A stretch of DNA of 45,131 bases from Ignavibacteriota bacterium (GCA_003142475.1 PLMK01000036.1:1-45131), one strand, 5' to 3'. Counted from the stretch's first letter, positions 19,532-29,756 are shown. The notes: a model not told the origin generated them from the sequence alone. A program made the numbers and translations.

Positions 19532-20323
19532 ATGAATTTTGGACTAAATAATAAAATAGCAATCGTGACGGCGGCAAGTCAGGGACTTGGTAAAGCATCG
19601 GCGATGGCACTGGCGCAGGAAGGTGCAACAATTGTTATTTGCTCGCGTCGCCAAAAGGAAATTACAGAAGCTGCAAAAGAAATCCGTGAGACAACCGGTG
19701 CAACCATTGTGCCTATGGTGGTTGATGTTACAAAATTGGAAGACATTAAAAGATTAGTCTTAGAAACAAAACAACAATTCGGCACTGTACATGTTCTTGT
19801 CAACAATGCGGGCGGTCCGCCGACTGGCACAATTTCATCGCTTACCGATGAAGATTGGTACAAAGGTCACGACTTGACATTGATGAGTATGGTACGATTA
19901 ACACGGGAAATTCTACCGATGATGATTCAACAGAAATGGGGAAGAATTATCACTATCACATCGATTGCCGCGAAACAACCGATCAACGAACTGCTTCTTT
20001 CTTCTGCGATTCGTCCGGGAATTCTTGGACTCACAAAAGTACTTGCGAACCTCCATGCAAAAGATAACATTACCATCAATACAATTTGCCCCGGAAACGT
20101 TCTTACACAGCGGCAGGAAGAACTCAGCTCTTCTCGCGCAAAACAAAAGAACATGACATTAGATGAATATCTAAAAGAAACGGCAAGCGCGATTCCTGCA
20201 GGGCGCTTGGGAAAACCCGAAGAGATTGGCAATACAGTTGCGTTCTTAGCTTCTGAACAGGCGAGTTACATAAATGGTGTGAATCTTTTAGTCGATGGCA
20301 GCGCAACCAAAGGAATCCATTGA
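19532..20323 (+). CDS. SDR-family oxidoreductase lacking the catalytic Tyr/Lys (BKR-like)
   Basis: A 263-residue Rossmann protein of the short-chain dehydrogenase family. The coenzyme motif reads TAASQGLG (about 13-20) and VNNAGG is near 90. The catalytic serine lies in ITSIAA near 140, but the usual YxxxK is replaced: the equivalent residues are Ser157 and Arg161 in LSSAIRPGILG. A branch of beta-ketoacyl-ACP-reductase-like SDRs is known to lack a perfect tetrad, so this is probably a family trait rather than damage. The C-terminal NLLVDGSATKGIH is normal. Its stop overlaps the TTG start of uppP. Confidence 0.85.
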   Translation: MNFGLNNKIAIVTAASQGLGKASAMALAQEGATIVICSRRQKEITEAAKEIRETTGATIVPMVVDVTKLEDIKRLVLETKQQFGTVHVLVNNAGGPPTGTISSLTDEDWYKGHDLTLMSMVRLTREILPMMIQQKWGRIITITSIAAKQPINELLLSSAIRPGILGLTKVLANLHAKDNITINTICPGNVLTQRQEELSSSRAKQKNMTLDEYLKETASAIPAGRLGKPEEIGNTVAFLASEQASYINGVNLLVDGSATKGIH

Positions 20324-21126
20324 ACGATATCATCAAAGCAGTAATTTTAGGAATCGTTGAAGGTATAACGGAATTTCTTCCAGTTTCATCGACAGGCCAT
20401 CTGATTCTTGTCAATCAGTTCATTGCATTCGATGAACAGTTCACGAAAATGTTCGATATCGTAATTCAACTCGGGGCGATTCTATCTGTTGTCGTGTTCT
20501 TTCGGAAACGGCTGTTCGTATTTGTAAAAGTGAACGGTTCGTACTTCCAAAGCCAGACCGCCGATCTGTGGAAGAAAGCTATCGTCGGTGTGTTTCCTGC
20601 CTTAGTGATCGGTGCAAAATTCGGGAAACAAATTCAAGAGTCTTTATTCAATCCTATGATTGTTGCATTGGCACTGGTTATCGGAGGCATTGCTTTGATT
20701 CTTTTAGAGAATCGCAAGCAACGGGAAAAGATTTCATCGATTTCCATGCTGAATTATAAAACGGTGCTCTTAATCGGGTTGATACAATGTCTTGCAATGA
20801 TTCCCGGAACGTCACGTTCGGCGGCAACAATCATTGGTGCTATGCTACTGGGATGTTCAAGACTTGTTGCAGCAGAATTTTCTTTTTTCCTAGCCATTCC
20901 TACGCTATTTGCAGCATCGGCATATTCGTTAATCAAAACAGGCTTTACCATGACGCCAGAAGAAATAGTCGTGCTCGCTGTTGGTTTTGTTGTTTCTTTT
21001 ATCGTTGCACTCCTCGTTATTGCAGGATTCATGAAGTATATCAGCAGGCGGGATTTTAAACCATTCGGGTACTACCGCATCATTCTTGGCGGAATTATTC
21101 TTGTTTTTTTCCTATTGGCGAGGTAG
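20320..21126 (+). CDS. uppP: Undecaprenyl-diphosphatase
   Basis: Membrane phosphatase (BacA family) that dephosphorylates undecaprenyl diphosphate to recycle the lipid carrier for peptidoglycan and polysaccharide synthesis. It has 268 residues and multiple hydrophobic segments. GIVEGITEFLPVSSTGHLIL (11-30) and IPGTSRSAATIIGAMLLG (about 159-176) carry the catalytic Glu, Ser and Arg positions. It starts with TTG overlapping the SDR stop by three bases, so translation is coupled. Confidence 0.97.
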   Translation: MNDIIKAVILGIVEGITEFLPVSSTGHLILVNQFIAFDEQFTKMFDIVIQLGAILSVVVFFRKRLFVFVKVNGSYFQSQTADLWKKAIVGVFPALVIGAKFGKQIQESLFNPMIVALALVIGGIALILLENRKQREKISSISMLNYKTVLLIGLIQCLAMIPGTSRSAATIIGAMLLGCSRLVAAEFSFFLAIPTLFAASAYSLIKTGFTMTPEEIVVLAVGFVVSFIVALLVIAGFMKYISRRDFKPFGYYRIILGGIILVFFLLAR

Positions 21127-21199
21127 AATCTCTCTGTCAAACACATCGCCTTGTGATTGTTTACATTCTCAATCGATCTCACTTTATGAATAAACTGTT

Positions 21200-21823
21200 A
21201 TGAACATTTCAATTATTCTTGGACATCCTGCAAAAGGGAGTTTCAATCATGCTATTGCTGAGACTGTAAGAGACGCAATGAGTGGAAAAGGATATAAAAT
21301 ATTTTACCATGATCTTTACGCGGAAAAATTTGATCCAGTATTACCAGATGGAGAAACTTTAAAAAGCGGAGCAATTGCTCCCAACATTCAGCGTTATTGC
21401 AACGAAATAGCGGGTTCAAATGTTATTATTATTGTTCATCCAAATTGGTGGGGACAACCGCCTGCTATACTTAAAGGCTGGGTTGATCGTATTCTCCGCC
21501 CGGGTGTTGCGTATAAATTTCAGGAAAGTGACAGTGGAGAAGGGATCCCAATAGGTTTATTAAAGGCCAAAGCAGCGATAGTCTTTAACACTTCAAATAC
21601 TCCTTTGGAAAGAGAGCAAAATGTGTTTGGAGATCCTTTGGAACAACTTTGGAAAAAGTGCATATTTGATTTATGCGGTGTCAATAAATTTTATCGAAAA
21701 GTGTATAGTGTTGTTTGCACCAGCACACCGGAACAAAGAAAAGCTTGGCTCAAAGATGTACGGGAAGTTGTAAGCATTACAATTTTGGAAAAGTTGCAGG
21801 ATGAGAATTCTAGAGAAAGTTAG
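21200..21823 (+). CDS. NAD(P)H-dependent flavodoxin-fold oxidoreductase
   Basis: A 207-residue quinone-reductase-like flavoprotein (NQO/MdaB/KefF type). ILGHPAKGSFNHAIAE (6-21) is the FMN/FAD phosphate-binding start, and VHPNWWGQPPAILKGWVDRIL (about 79-99, here cited by its WWGQPPAILKGW core) is the family signature. It probably reduces quinones or nitro compounds for detoxification. The C-terminal part, after about 190, is short and polar. It has its own spacing from uppP (73 bases) and is convergent with folA. Confidence 0.85.
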   Translation: MNISIILGHPAKGSFNHAIAETVRDAMSGKGYKIFYHDLYAEKFDPVLPDGETLKSGAIAPNIQRYCNEIAGSNVIIIVHPNWWGQPPAILKGWVDRILRPGVAYKFQESDSGEGIPIGLLKAKAAIVFNTSNTPLEREQNVFGDPLEQLWKKCIFDLCGVNKFYRKVYSVVCTSTPEQRKAWLKDVREVVSITILEKLQDENSRES

Positions 21824-21886
21824 CAGGTCTTCTCGTTGTATAAAAATATTTGTGTTTTACATGTGCTAGCTCAGAAAAGAAGAGAT

Positions 21887-22351
21887 TTATTTCCGAATAT
21901 AGTGTGCATATCTTACTCCCACACCATGTTCTTCTTTTATCAATCTAAAGTTTCTTTTTAGAATTTCTTGGTATGGGGGGAAGTAGGTATCACCATCAAC
22001 ATCTCGATCGAGAAGCGTTAACTGAAGTTCGTCAGCAAACCTGAGTGCATCTGTATAGACCCGCCCTCCACCAATTACAAACACTTCTTTTTCATTCTTT
22101 AATGCTTGTAATGCAAAATCTAATGATGGGTAGGATTTTACACCGTTGATGACTCGTGATGTAATTACAATATTGGTACGATTGGGAAGCGGGTTATCAA
22201 GAGAGTCAAATGTTTTACGACCCATTATGACAGTATGACCGGTAGTAAGCTGTTTGAATCGTAAGAGGTCTTCGGGAATGTGCCATGGGAGTTTACTTTT
22301 TTTTCCAATAACACGATTACGGGCGATTGCGGCGATGATAATGAGTTTCAT
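21887..22351 (-). CDS. folA: Dihydrofolate reductase
   Basis: Reduces dihydrofolate to tetrahydrofolate with NADPH. The 154-residue protein opens with MKLIIIAAIARNRVIGKKSK and continues with LPWHIPEDLLRFK (substrate-binding Asp/Glu), VIMGRKTFDSL and VIGGGRVYTDAL, all in normal order. A GGAAG ribosome site precedes the ATG. It follows thyX on the same strand after 66 bases, so both are probably co-transcribed for folate-dependent thymidylate synthesis. Confidence 0.96.
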   Translation of the reverse strand: MKLIIIAAIARNRVIGKKSKLPWHIPEDLLRFKQLTTGHTVIMGRKTFDSLDNPLPNRTNIVITSRVINGVKSYPSLDFALQALKNEKEVFVIGGGRVYTDALRFADELQLTLLDRDVDGDTYFPPYQEILKRNFRLIKEEHGVGVRYAHYIRK

Positions 22352-22417
22352 TTGATTTACTTCCCGTTCCGATTGATTTTATTGATCGGCGTACGGGTGC
22401 GGATTATTTCTTTTCAC

Positions 22418-23347
22418 TTATGATTCAAGCCATGGCGGGCGAATGCCAAGCAGCACAAGTTTTTGTTCTATCTCGCTGCGCTCAAGATTGAATTTAATCT
22501 TTTCACCATCCGGCGGAAGGAAACCAAATTTAACTGCCAATGCTCGTGCGCCATTCGCGTCACCAGCCTGCAAAAGTGCAATTATTTCAATCTCTTGTTT
22601 TGATAATTCCATTGCGCCGAATTGATAATCTTTGAATGCTTCCCACACCATCGGGCACCACTTGCTCACAATTTCGCTGCCGATCGTAGTTGCGTATGTG
22701 CGGATTTCTAATTGTGCATGTTTATCCATTCGAAGCGCAAGAAAATGTAGAAGATTGTGCAGATTAGTTTTCCAATAAGCTTCGGTATAAGTGCTCAGCG
22801 GTAAATCCTTACGCGCCTGCTCGCGCGCAAGTCCGGCTTCAATGCGTTCGTTGTATATTGTACGGGCAAGTTCTTGCAATTCATGCTCGCGTGCTGATAA
22901 TATTTTGCCTTTGTCGAGTTCGAAAAATCCCTCACTTCCTTGCCTGTTGCTCTTCGCTTGCAAACGCCAAGCGTCCGGTTTAGTATCTTGCGCGGCGTCG
23001 ATGGCGAGGGAGTATCGTGTAGAATATTCGTTGATGCTTGCGGTGCGGTGTCGAATCCATTGCCGCCAGCAATCCATCGGTACGCGAACGTGCAGTTTGA
23101 TCTCGCACATTTCCAGCGGTGATGTGTGATGATGGCGTACTAAATAGCGGATAAGTCCCTCATCTTCTCGGAGCTTCTTTGTTCCTTTTCCATAAGATAC
23201 CCGTGCGGCTTGAACGATGGAAGAATCAGATCCCATATAGTCGATGATACGCACAAAACCATCATTTAATACGTTGAAGGGAACTCCAAGGATTTTATCT
23301 AATTCCGGGACGCTTGTGCGATCAAGTTTTTCAAAAGTTTGTTCCAT
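22418..23347 (-). CDS. thyX: FAD-dependent thymidylate synthase ThyX
   Basis: Methylates dUMP to dTMP using methylene-tetrahydrofolate, FAD and NADPH. The ThyX motif RHRTASINEYSTRYS lies at residues 99-113 and the second FAD/dUMP region LHNLLHFLALRMDKHAQLEIR near 190-210 (core HFLALRMD) is intact. At 309 residues it exceeds many ThyX proteins (about 220-260) because of a C-terminal extension of about 65 residues ending in IRPPWLES. folA lies downstream in the same run although ThyX does not itself oxidise tetrahydrofolate to dihydrofolate. Confidence 0.96.
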   Translation of the reverse strand: MEQTFEKLDRTSVPELDKILGVPFNVLNDGFVRIIDYMGSDSSIVQAARVSYGKGTKKLREDEGLIRYLVRHHHTSPLEMCEIKLHVRVPMDCWRQWIRHRTASINEYSTRYSLAIDAAQDTKPDAWRLQAKSNRQGSEGFFELDKGKILSAREHELQELARTIYNERIEAGLAREQARKDLPLSTYTEAYWKTNLHNLLHFLALRMDKHAQLEIRTYATTIGSEIVSKWCPMVWEAFKDYQFGAMELSKQEIEIIALLQAGDANGARALAVKFGFLPPDGEKIKFNLERSEIEQKLVLLGIRPPWLES

Positions 23348-23391
23348 TGCTTCCTACTAAAGAATTGTTGAAGATGTGTGGTGTCACAATA

Positions 23392-24291
23392 TTAAAGCGC
23401 GTAGTTGAGTATCTTTGAAACTAATTTTGCTGCTGTTACATCGGCATGGTGCAAGCCCTTCATTGGTGCCAGTTCAACAACATCAAAACCGACTATATGT
23501 CGTTTGCGTGCAACCTTCCGAAGACATTGTGTCACTTCATACCAAAATAAGCCGTTTGGTTCCGGTGTTCCTGTAGCCGGCATTATAGATGGATCGAACG
23601 CATCAATATCAAATGTGATGTATACGTTTTCAGAAAGTTTTTCTACAACGAAATCATCCCAGTACTTCAGCACTTTCGTATAATGACCACGGCGAATCTC
23701 GTGCGCATAAAATGTATGGATTCCATGATCGCGTATAAATTCCGCTTCTTCTTTACATTGTGCACGAATGCCAACCTGCACAAGTTGGCGTGGATCGAGG
23801 AACTCACATACTCTCGCCATTACCGATGCATGGCTGTACTTGTTTCCCAAATATTCGGTACGGAGATCAGAGTGTGCGTCGAACTGAAGGACAGAAAGAT
23901 TGGAATACAATTTTGCATGTGCCGCAATTACAGAAGAAGAAATTGAATGTTCGCCGCCAAGAGTTACTACAAACTTTTGCCGTTCGACCATTTCAAACAC
24001 GGTGTCGTAAATAAGCTGCAGAGCTGCTTCATCTTTCTTTTTTTCGAAATTAAGAGGTGCAAGGGTTGCAATACCATATTCCTTGTAGATTTCACGCTTT
24101 GTCTCTTCATCAAAAAACTCGACTTGCCGCGATGCTTTCAGAATTGCATCTGGCCCGTTCTTGGTTCCTGTACCGTAACTCACTGTGTGTTCGTACGGTA
24201 CTGGCAGAACGACGACTTTTGAGGTTTCAAATGCAGAATATTGTTTTTCGATACCGAGAAAGTTCCGTTTGATATCGAGTGCCTTTACCAT
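23392..24291 (-). CDS. speB: Agmatinase (ureohydrolase family)
   Basis: Manganese hydrolase of the arginase superfamily, 299 residues. Metal-binding motifs are GGEHSIS (about 116-122), FDAHSDLR (about 139-146) and FDIDAFDPSIMPATGTPEPNG (about 223-243, core FDIDAFDP). The GTGTPEPNG segment favours agmatinase over arginase, pointing to putrescine production from agmatine; formiminoglutamase or guanidinase relatives cannot be excluded. AGAAGGCACT precedes the ATG and a well-formed promoter lies 26 bases upstream. Confidence 0.9.
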   Translation of the reverse strand: MVKALDIKRNFLGIEKQYSAFETSKVVVLPVPYEHTVSYGTGTKNGPDAILKASRQVEFFDEETKREIYKEYGIATLAPLNFEKKKDEAALQLIYDTVFEMVERQKFVVTLGGEHSISSSVIAAHAKLYSNLSVLQFDAHSDLRTEYLGNKYSHASVMARVCEFLDPRQLVQVGIRAQCKEEAEFIRDHGIHTFYAHEIRRGHYTKVLKYWDDFVVEKLSENVYITFDIDAFDPSIMPATGTPEPNGLFWYEVTQCLRKVARKRHIVGFDVVELAPMKGLHHADVTAAKLVSKILNYAL

Positions 24292-24316
24292 AGTGCCTTC
24301 TCCAAAATTGTGCTTT

Positions 24317-24345
24317 AATATATCTCAAACCTGAAGGAAAAGCAA
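24317..24345 (-). promoter_or_regulatory. Promoter for the agmatinase gene
   Basis: Reading the minus strand, TTGCTT (24345-24340) and TATATT (24322-24317) are exactly 17 bases apart, just upstream of the agmatinase ribosome site. Confidence 0.55.
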
Positions 24346-24358
24346 GTTTGATCCACGC

Positions 24359-24387
24359 TTGACAAAGTGGGCTTTTGTTCCGATAAT
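24359..24387 (+). promoter_or_regulatory. Promoter for the DUF2085 gene
   Basis: A consensus TTGACA (24359-24364), 17-base spacer and GATAAT (24382-24387). The expected transcript start would lie only about 8 bases before the ATG at 24402, and no Shine-Dalgarno sequence is present, so the mRNA may be nearly leaderless. Confidence 0.6.
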
Positions 24388-24401
24388 AACACCACAAGAA
24401 T

Positions 24402-24929
24402 ATGAACATATCATTCAAAATTAAAATTTATATTATCATCACTTTCCTTGTTGCGTTGTGGTGTGCAGGAATTATTGCCGCACCTGTACTTAAGCACGCC
24501 GGTTTGCACGGCAGTGCAGATATTGCATACTCAATCTTCTCACGTATCTGTCATCAAAACGATGCGCGCTCATTTCATGTTGAAGGAGAAAAGTTTGGTG
24601 TATGCATTCGATGCAGTGCAATCTATTTTGGGTTTCTTGCAGGATTGCTGTTAATGCCGCTGTCAGGTGCACTTAAACGAATACGCGTTCCGAAACCAAT
24701 GCTGATAATTACGGTAATTATTCCCATATTTGTTGACATAATGTTGAACAATACCGGTCTTCATTTCAGTACAACAATAACGCGTATGGCAACCGGTTTG
24801 TTATTCGGCGGCGCTATGCCGTGGTGTATTGTTCCTCTTTTTATTGAGGCGTGTTCACAGTTGATTAATAAAAAGAAAATTCATTCACCAGATTCTGGAG
24901 TATGTACGTATGTTAGAAAAACCCAGTAA
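24402..24929 (+). CDS. DUF2085 family membrane protein
   Basis: A 175-residue membrane protein with about four hydrophobic segments. The DUF2085 landmarks are ICHQNDARSF near 49-58 and GVCIRCSAIYFGFLAG near 66-81, i.e. a CHQ motif and a CxRC pair exposed beside a membrane helix, suggesting metal or redox chemistry, although the family has no proven function. The end overlaps the next gene by 20 bases, so they form a pair. Confidence 0.85.
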   Translation: MNISFKIKIYIIITFLVALWCAGIIAAPVLKHAGLHGSADIAYSIFSRICHQNDARSFHVEGEKFGVCIRCSAIYFGFLAGLLLMPLSGALKRIRVPKPMLIITVIIPIFVDIMLNNTGLHFSTTITRMATGLLFGGAMPWCIVPLFIEACSQLINKKKIHSPDSGVCTYVRKTQ

Positions 24930-25458
24930 ACTACGCTCAGCTATTCTTGGCGGACTCATTATCGGCGCGATCTCTGGCATCCCGGGCTTAAACCTGCTTA
25001 ATTGTTGCTGTTGTGCAGGAATTCTTTTAGGCGGTGCGATATCGGTTTATCTTTATAGAAGGGAATTTACAAGTGAAATGCCGCCGATGGAATCATCCGA
25101 TGCATTGATTTTGGGAATCATTGCCGGTATTGTTGGTGCATTGATTACTACATTTCTCAGTGCAATGATTTCTCTGATTCTCGGACCGGTAGAAACAGAA
25201 ATGATGCGTAACTTTATGGAGAAATTAACACAGAAGTTAGAAGACCGCGGATCTATTCCCCAGGGCACATTGGATAACATGCGCGATCAATTTGAACAAG
25301 CGATGAAGGAGGGAGGCACTGTCGGTGGCATTCTTCGATCCCTCGTCTATGCTTTAATTCTTTATCCAATTTTTTCCATGCTTGGCGGGCTTATTGGTTT
25401 TGGAATTTTTGGGAAGAAAAAACCAACGGCTCCGCCAACGCCGCCATTGCAGCAATAG
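24910..25458 (+). CDS. Membrane protein with a CCCC motif, unknown function
   Basis: A 182-residue protein that I cannot assign to a characterised family. It has a Gly-rich first helix ending in NCCCCAGILLGGAISVYLYRR (cysteines about 32-35), a second Gly/Ala-rich helix (about 62-92), an amphipathic charged stretch (95-132) and a final hydrophobic segment before a Pro-rich tail. Similar proteins with a cysteine run and a YLYRR turn occur as small uncharacterised membrane proteins in other phyla. It overlaps the DUF2085 gene by 20 bases and is likely co-translated with it. Confidence 0.75.
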   Translation: MLEKPSKLRSAILGGLIIGAISGIPGLNLLNCCCCAGILLGGAISVYLYRREFTSEMPPMESSDALILGIIAGIVGALITTFLSAMISLILGPVETEMMRNFMEKLTQKLEDRGSIPQGTLDNMRDQFEQAMKEGGTVGGILRSLVYALILYPIFSMLGGLIGFGIFGKKKPTAPPTPPLQQ

Positions 25459-25520
25459 CGTTGGTAGCAGTTTCCGGAAATTTCAATTCGCTAATTCTCG
25501 GGAAAATTTTTAGAGTCTTA

Positions 25521-26405
25521 TTATTTTCCTGATTCATTCAACAGCATGAGCAGAGTATTTGTGAATTCGTATGACATTTTAAGAGAAGCTGGAGCAATAA
25601 AACTTGAACGGTCGTATAACGTATGCATAACGCCTAGAACTTTTGGCATATCGATAGAGTCAGCTTTATAGCCGTTATGCACATACTTGCTCAATCGATC
25701 ACCATCGCCTTTTGGCACTATGGAAATAGAAATATTTTCGAGGTTATATTCTGCGAACGACATATAATCTGAACTGGGGTATTCTGAATGTTCGACTAGC
25801 GGGAATCCATTCTTTTGCGCTGCCTCATGTATATAGCGCATCAAAAACCGATTGTTGCTGCCGACCGGTCCAATAAACACTTCATCGCCTGTTCCTTCGA
25901 TGTCTAGATTTATCATTGCAAGATGTTTTTGAGGAATGATAAATTGATTGATGTAATACATTGATCCCATCAAATTCGCTTCTTCTTGATCGAAGAAACA
26001 AAAATCAACGGAGTAATTCCACTCCATATTCTGCAAGTGCTGGATAAGAGCGAGTACTACAGCAACGCCGCTTCCATTATCGTTGGCACCTGGTGAATCT
26101 TTGAATGCATCGTAATGTGCGCCGACAACAATACGTTTGGTCCCTTGTCCAAGACGTACAATAATATTTTCACCTGCAATAATTATCGTGTCCATCTTAA
26201 CGCGGGAAATGTTTTTAAATGGCGCCGTTACGTATCCAACGCCCATTTTATGAAGTTGTTCTTTGATGAACTCGCCACGTTCGATGTGCGTCTTGCCTTC
26301 AATGCTAAGAACGGAGGCGTACAATTCGTTCTCTATCGGCATCTGCGCGATGACAAACGAAGATGCAAGAAGAGAAATAATTAGAAGAATCCATAAACGT
26401 TTCAT
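25521..26405 (-). CDS. Secreted M28-family metallopeptidase
   Basis: A 294-residue zinc aminopeptidase-like protein exported by an N-terminal signal peptide (MKRLWILLIISLLASSFVIA, then Q). Zinc-ligand motifs are GAHYDAF near 95-101, SPGANDNGSG near 104-113 and FDQEEANLMGS near 137-147. It probably trims peptides in the periplasm or outside. It is the last gene of a run purA - histidine kinase - peptidase, with only 7 bases between kinase stop and its own start. Which peptides are cleaved is unknown. Confidence 0.9.
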   Translation of the reverse strand: MKRLWILLIISLLASSFVIAQMPIENELYASVLSIEGKTHIERGEFIKEQLHKMGVGYVTAPFKNISRVKMDTIIIAGENIIVRLGQGTKRIVVGAHYDAFKDSPGANDNGSGVAVVLALIQHLQNMEWNYSVDFCFFDQEEANLMGSMYYINQFIIPQKHLAMINLDIEGTGDEVFIGPVGSNNRFLMRYIHEAAQKNGFPLVEHSEYPSSDYMSFAEYNLENISISIVPKGDGDRLSKYVHNGYKADSIDMPKVLGVMHTLYDRSSFIAPASLKMSYEFTNTLLMLLNESGK

Positions 26406-26412
26406 ACGTTCC

Positions 26413-27645
26413 TCACTTATTCAATTTGATACGAAATGTAGTTTTGAATCCAGAATTGTTCTCTTTGAGGAAGAGCCGGCCGGCGTGGTATGTTTCGATG
26501 ATGCGTTTTGATAAGCTTAATCCTAAACCCCAACCGCGCTTTTTTGTCGAAAAGCCGGGGCGAAATACATCATTTCGATGTTTGAGTATAATACCTTTGC
26601 CGGTGTCGGAGACATCAACGAATACATGCTTGCCATGTTCTGATAGAGAAAAAGCAATTGTTCCCTCGCCGTTCTCAATTGCATCGAGTGCATTCTTGGT
26701 AAGATTCTCTAAAACCCATTCGAACAATTCTCGGTTGATATGTGCGTGGACCGGTTCTATCGATTCGATGACAAGATGAACTTTCTTGCCGGTTTGTGGA
26801 ATCCGCCGTTGGAAATATTCAGTTACTTTGCCAATCACTTCGTTAAGATTTTCGTCATGCAAGTCTGGTTTCGAACCGATTTTTGAAAATCGATCTGCGA
26901 TTTTCTGGAGATGGTGAAGATCACTTTCCATATCTAACAATGTCTCCATTGTTTTCTTGTCGCCCAAAGATTGTTCCTTCAGCAGTTCCACCCAGCCGAG
27001 CATACTGGATATCGGCGTGCCAAGTTGATGTGCAGTCTCTCTTGCCATCCCGACCCAAATGTTGCTTTGCTCGCTTCGTTTGACATAACTGAAACTTATG
27101 TAACCGATAAGAATAAAAAGCGCGGCGATGGCAAGTTCAGCATATGGAAGCCAGCGAAGTTGGACTATGAGCGTCGATTCACCATAATGGAGATAATTTA
27201 GTATGATTGTGTCCTGATAGGTAACCTTGATGGGAGGATGAGACTGATCCATTTCAGTGAGAAGAACTTTGAGAAATTGGCGTTGTTCTTCCCGAGATTG
27301 TGTAGAATCTAGATAGATGTTTTTTATACTTTTACTGTAAGGAAATTCTGGCTCGTTGTTTTGATCCGTCATCGCCACGGGGAAATCAATTGTGTTGATG
27401 ATTTCAGTGAAGAGAAAATTATAGTCGCCCTCGCCCGCTTTGCCATTAGCAATATACTCAAACGATTTGGCATAAAGATCTGCAACTTCTTTTTCTTTCT
27501 GGCTCAATGCATGGACAAGATCATGTGTGTACCATAGCGTACCGGCAATAATGATGAAAGCAAACACCATCAAAAAAATCTTCAATCGACCGGATAAAGA
27601 AATAGAACCAGTCACAGCAGATTTGATAAGCGATGCTGTCTTCAT
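26413..27645 (-). CDS. Membrane sensor histidine kinase (orphan)
   Basis: A 410-residue kinase with membrane segments at about 21-39 and 168-187 enclosing a periplasmic sensor part of about 130 residues. The phospho-acceptor His is residue 206 in ARETAHQLGTPISSMLGW, a variant of the H-box common in Bacteroidota-type kinases. N-box ENLTKNALDAIENGEG, DTGKGI and STKKRGWGLGLSLSK complete the catalytic domain. No HAMP or PAS domain is evident and no response regulator gene is nearby. It sits 15 bases behind purA. Confidence 0.93.
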   Translation of the reverse strand: MKTASLIKSAVTGSISLSGRLKIFLMVFAFIIIAGTLWYTHDLVHALSQKEKEVADLYAKSFEYIANGKAGEGDYNFLFTEIINTIDFPVAMTDQNNEPEFPYSKSIKNIYLDSTQSREEQRQFLKVLLTEMDQSHPPIKVTYQDTIILNYLHYGESTLIVQLRWLPYAELAIAALFILIGYISFSYVKRSEQSNIWVGMARETAHQLGTPISSMLGWVELLKEQSLGDKKTMETLLDMESDLHHLQKIADRFSKIGSKPDLHDENLNEVIGKVTEYFQRRIPQTGKKVHLVIESIEPVHAHINRELFEWVLENLTKNALDAIENGEGTIAFSLSEHGKHVFVDVSDTGKGIILKHRNDVFRPGFSTKKRGWGLGLSLSKRIIETYHAGRLFLKENNSGFKTTFRIKLNK

Positions 27646-27660
27646 ATCGAATGAATGCTG

Positions 27661-28971
<1,311 letters not shown>

Positions 28972-29131
28972 TTAGTAAATGGTAATTAGATACCTTCGGT
29001 TCGGTATTCCCCAATAAAGCTTTTATGAGAACTGATATCTGACTGCTCTTTATTATCTGTTAAAAACTATTTAGTCAAAATTTCCACAAAAGACAAGCAT
29101 CGGAATAAAGCTAACTGAAGCAATTTGCGTT

Positions 29132-29677
29132 CTACCATTTTTCCTTGTGAATTTTTCCCGAATTGAACTTTTCCTTTGGTTTATCTTCACCTGTTGGATG
29201 ACCGATGAGAATGACATTCAGCGGAATGATATTTTCTGGAATATTCAAAATTGTTTTTACGGCGTTCATTCTGTCGGGATACGGATATGCCGCCGTCCAT
29301 ATTGCGCCGAGTCCAATTGCTTCTGCAGCAAGTAAAATATTTTGACTGGCGAGAGTGGAATCGATCACAGCATACTCTTCCATCTGCTTGTGCGCTTTTG
29401 CAGGTACTCCACACACAATAATTGCAGCTCCGGCTTTGAAAATCATCTTTGCATACGGCAGCGCGTCGCCAAGTGCATCAAGTGTTTTCCGATCGGTTAC
29501 GATAATAAATTCCCACGGCTGGCAGTTGACTGCGCTCGGTGCTGCCATTGCGGCTTTCAGCAGAATATCAATTTCATTCTGTGTTACCGATTCACCAGTG
29601 AAATTCCGTACGCTTTTACGATTGCGAATGACAGAGAGTGTGTCAGGATATTTTGTTTGTTTCATATTCATCTTCAT
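29132..29677 (-). CDS. Nitroreductase family protein
   Basis: A 181-residue FMN-dependent oxidoreductase-like protein. RNRKSVRNFTGESVT (18-32) and AAMAAPSAVNCQPWEFIIV (about 41-59) are the family FMN-binding start, and the middle has EAIGLGAIWTAAYP. The C-terminal IGHPTGEDKPKEKFNSGKIHKEKW is the common end of small NfsA/NfnB-like nitroreductases. The natural substrate is not evident. Three ATGs lie in the first five codons; the first is used because AGG precedes it suitably. It is divergent from murA. Confidence 0.9.
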   Translation of the reverse strand: MKMNMKQTKYPDTLSVIRNRKSVRNFTGESVTQNEIDILLKAAMAAPSAVNCQPWEFIIVTDRKTLDALGDALPYAKMIFKAGAAIIVCGVPAKAHKQMEEYAVIDSTLASQNILLAAEAIGLGAIWTAAYPYPDRMNAVKTILNIPENIIPLNVILIGHPTGEDKPKEKFNSGKIHKEKW

Positions 29678-29727
29678 AGGAACCTGATAGTATTTTTTAA
29701 GCCAATCAAAAGTAATATATTGTTACT

Positions 29728-29756
29728 TTGCCTTTCAAACCATTAACGTCTATATT
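29728..29756 (+). promoter_or_regulatory. Promoter for murA
   Basis: TTGCCT (29728-29733), a 17-base spacer and TATATT (29751-29756) precede the murA ribosome site AAAGGAG by about 35 bases. Confidence 0.5.
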
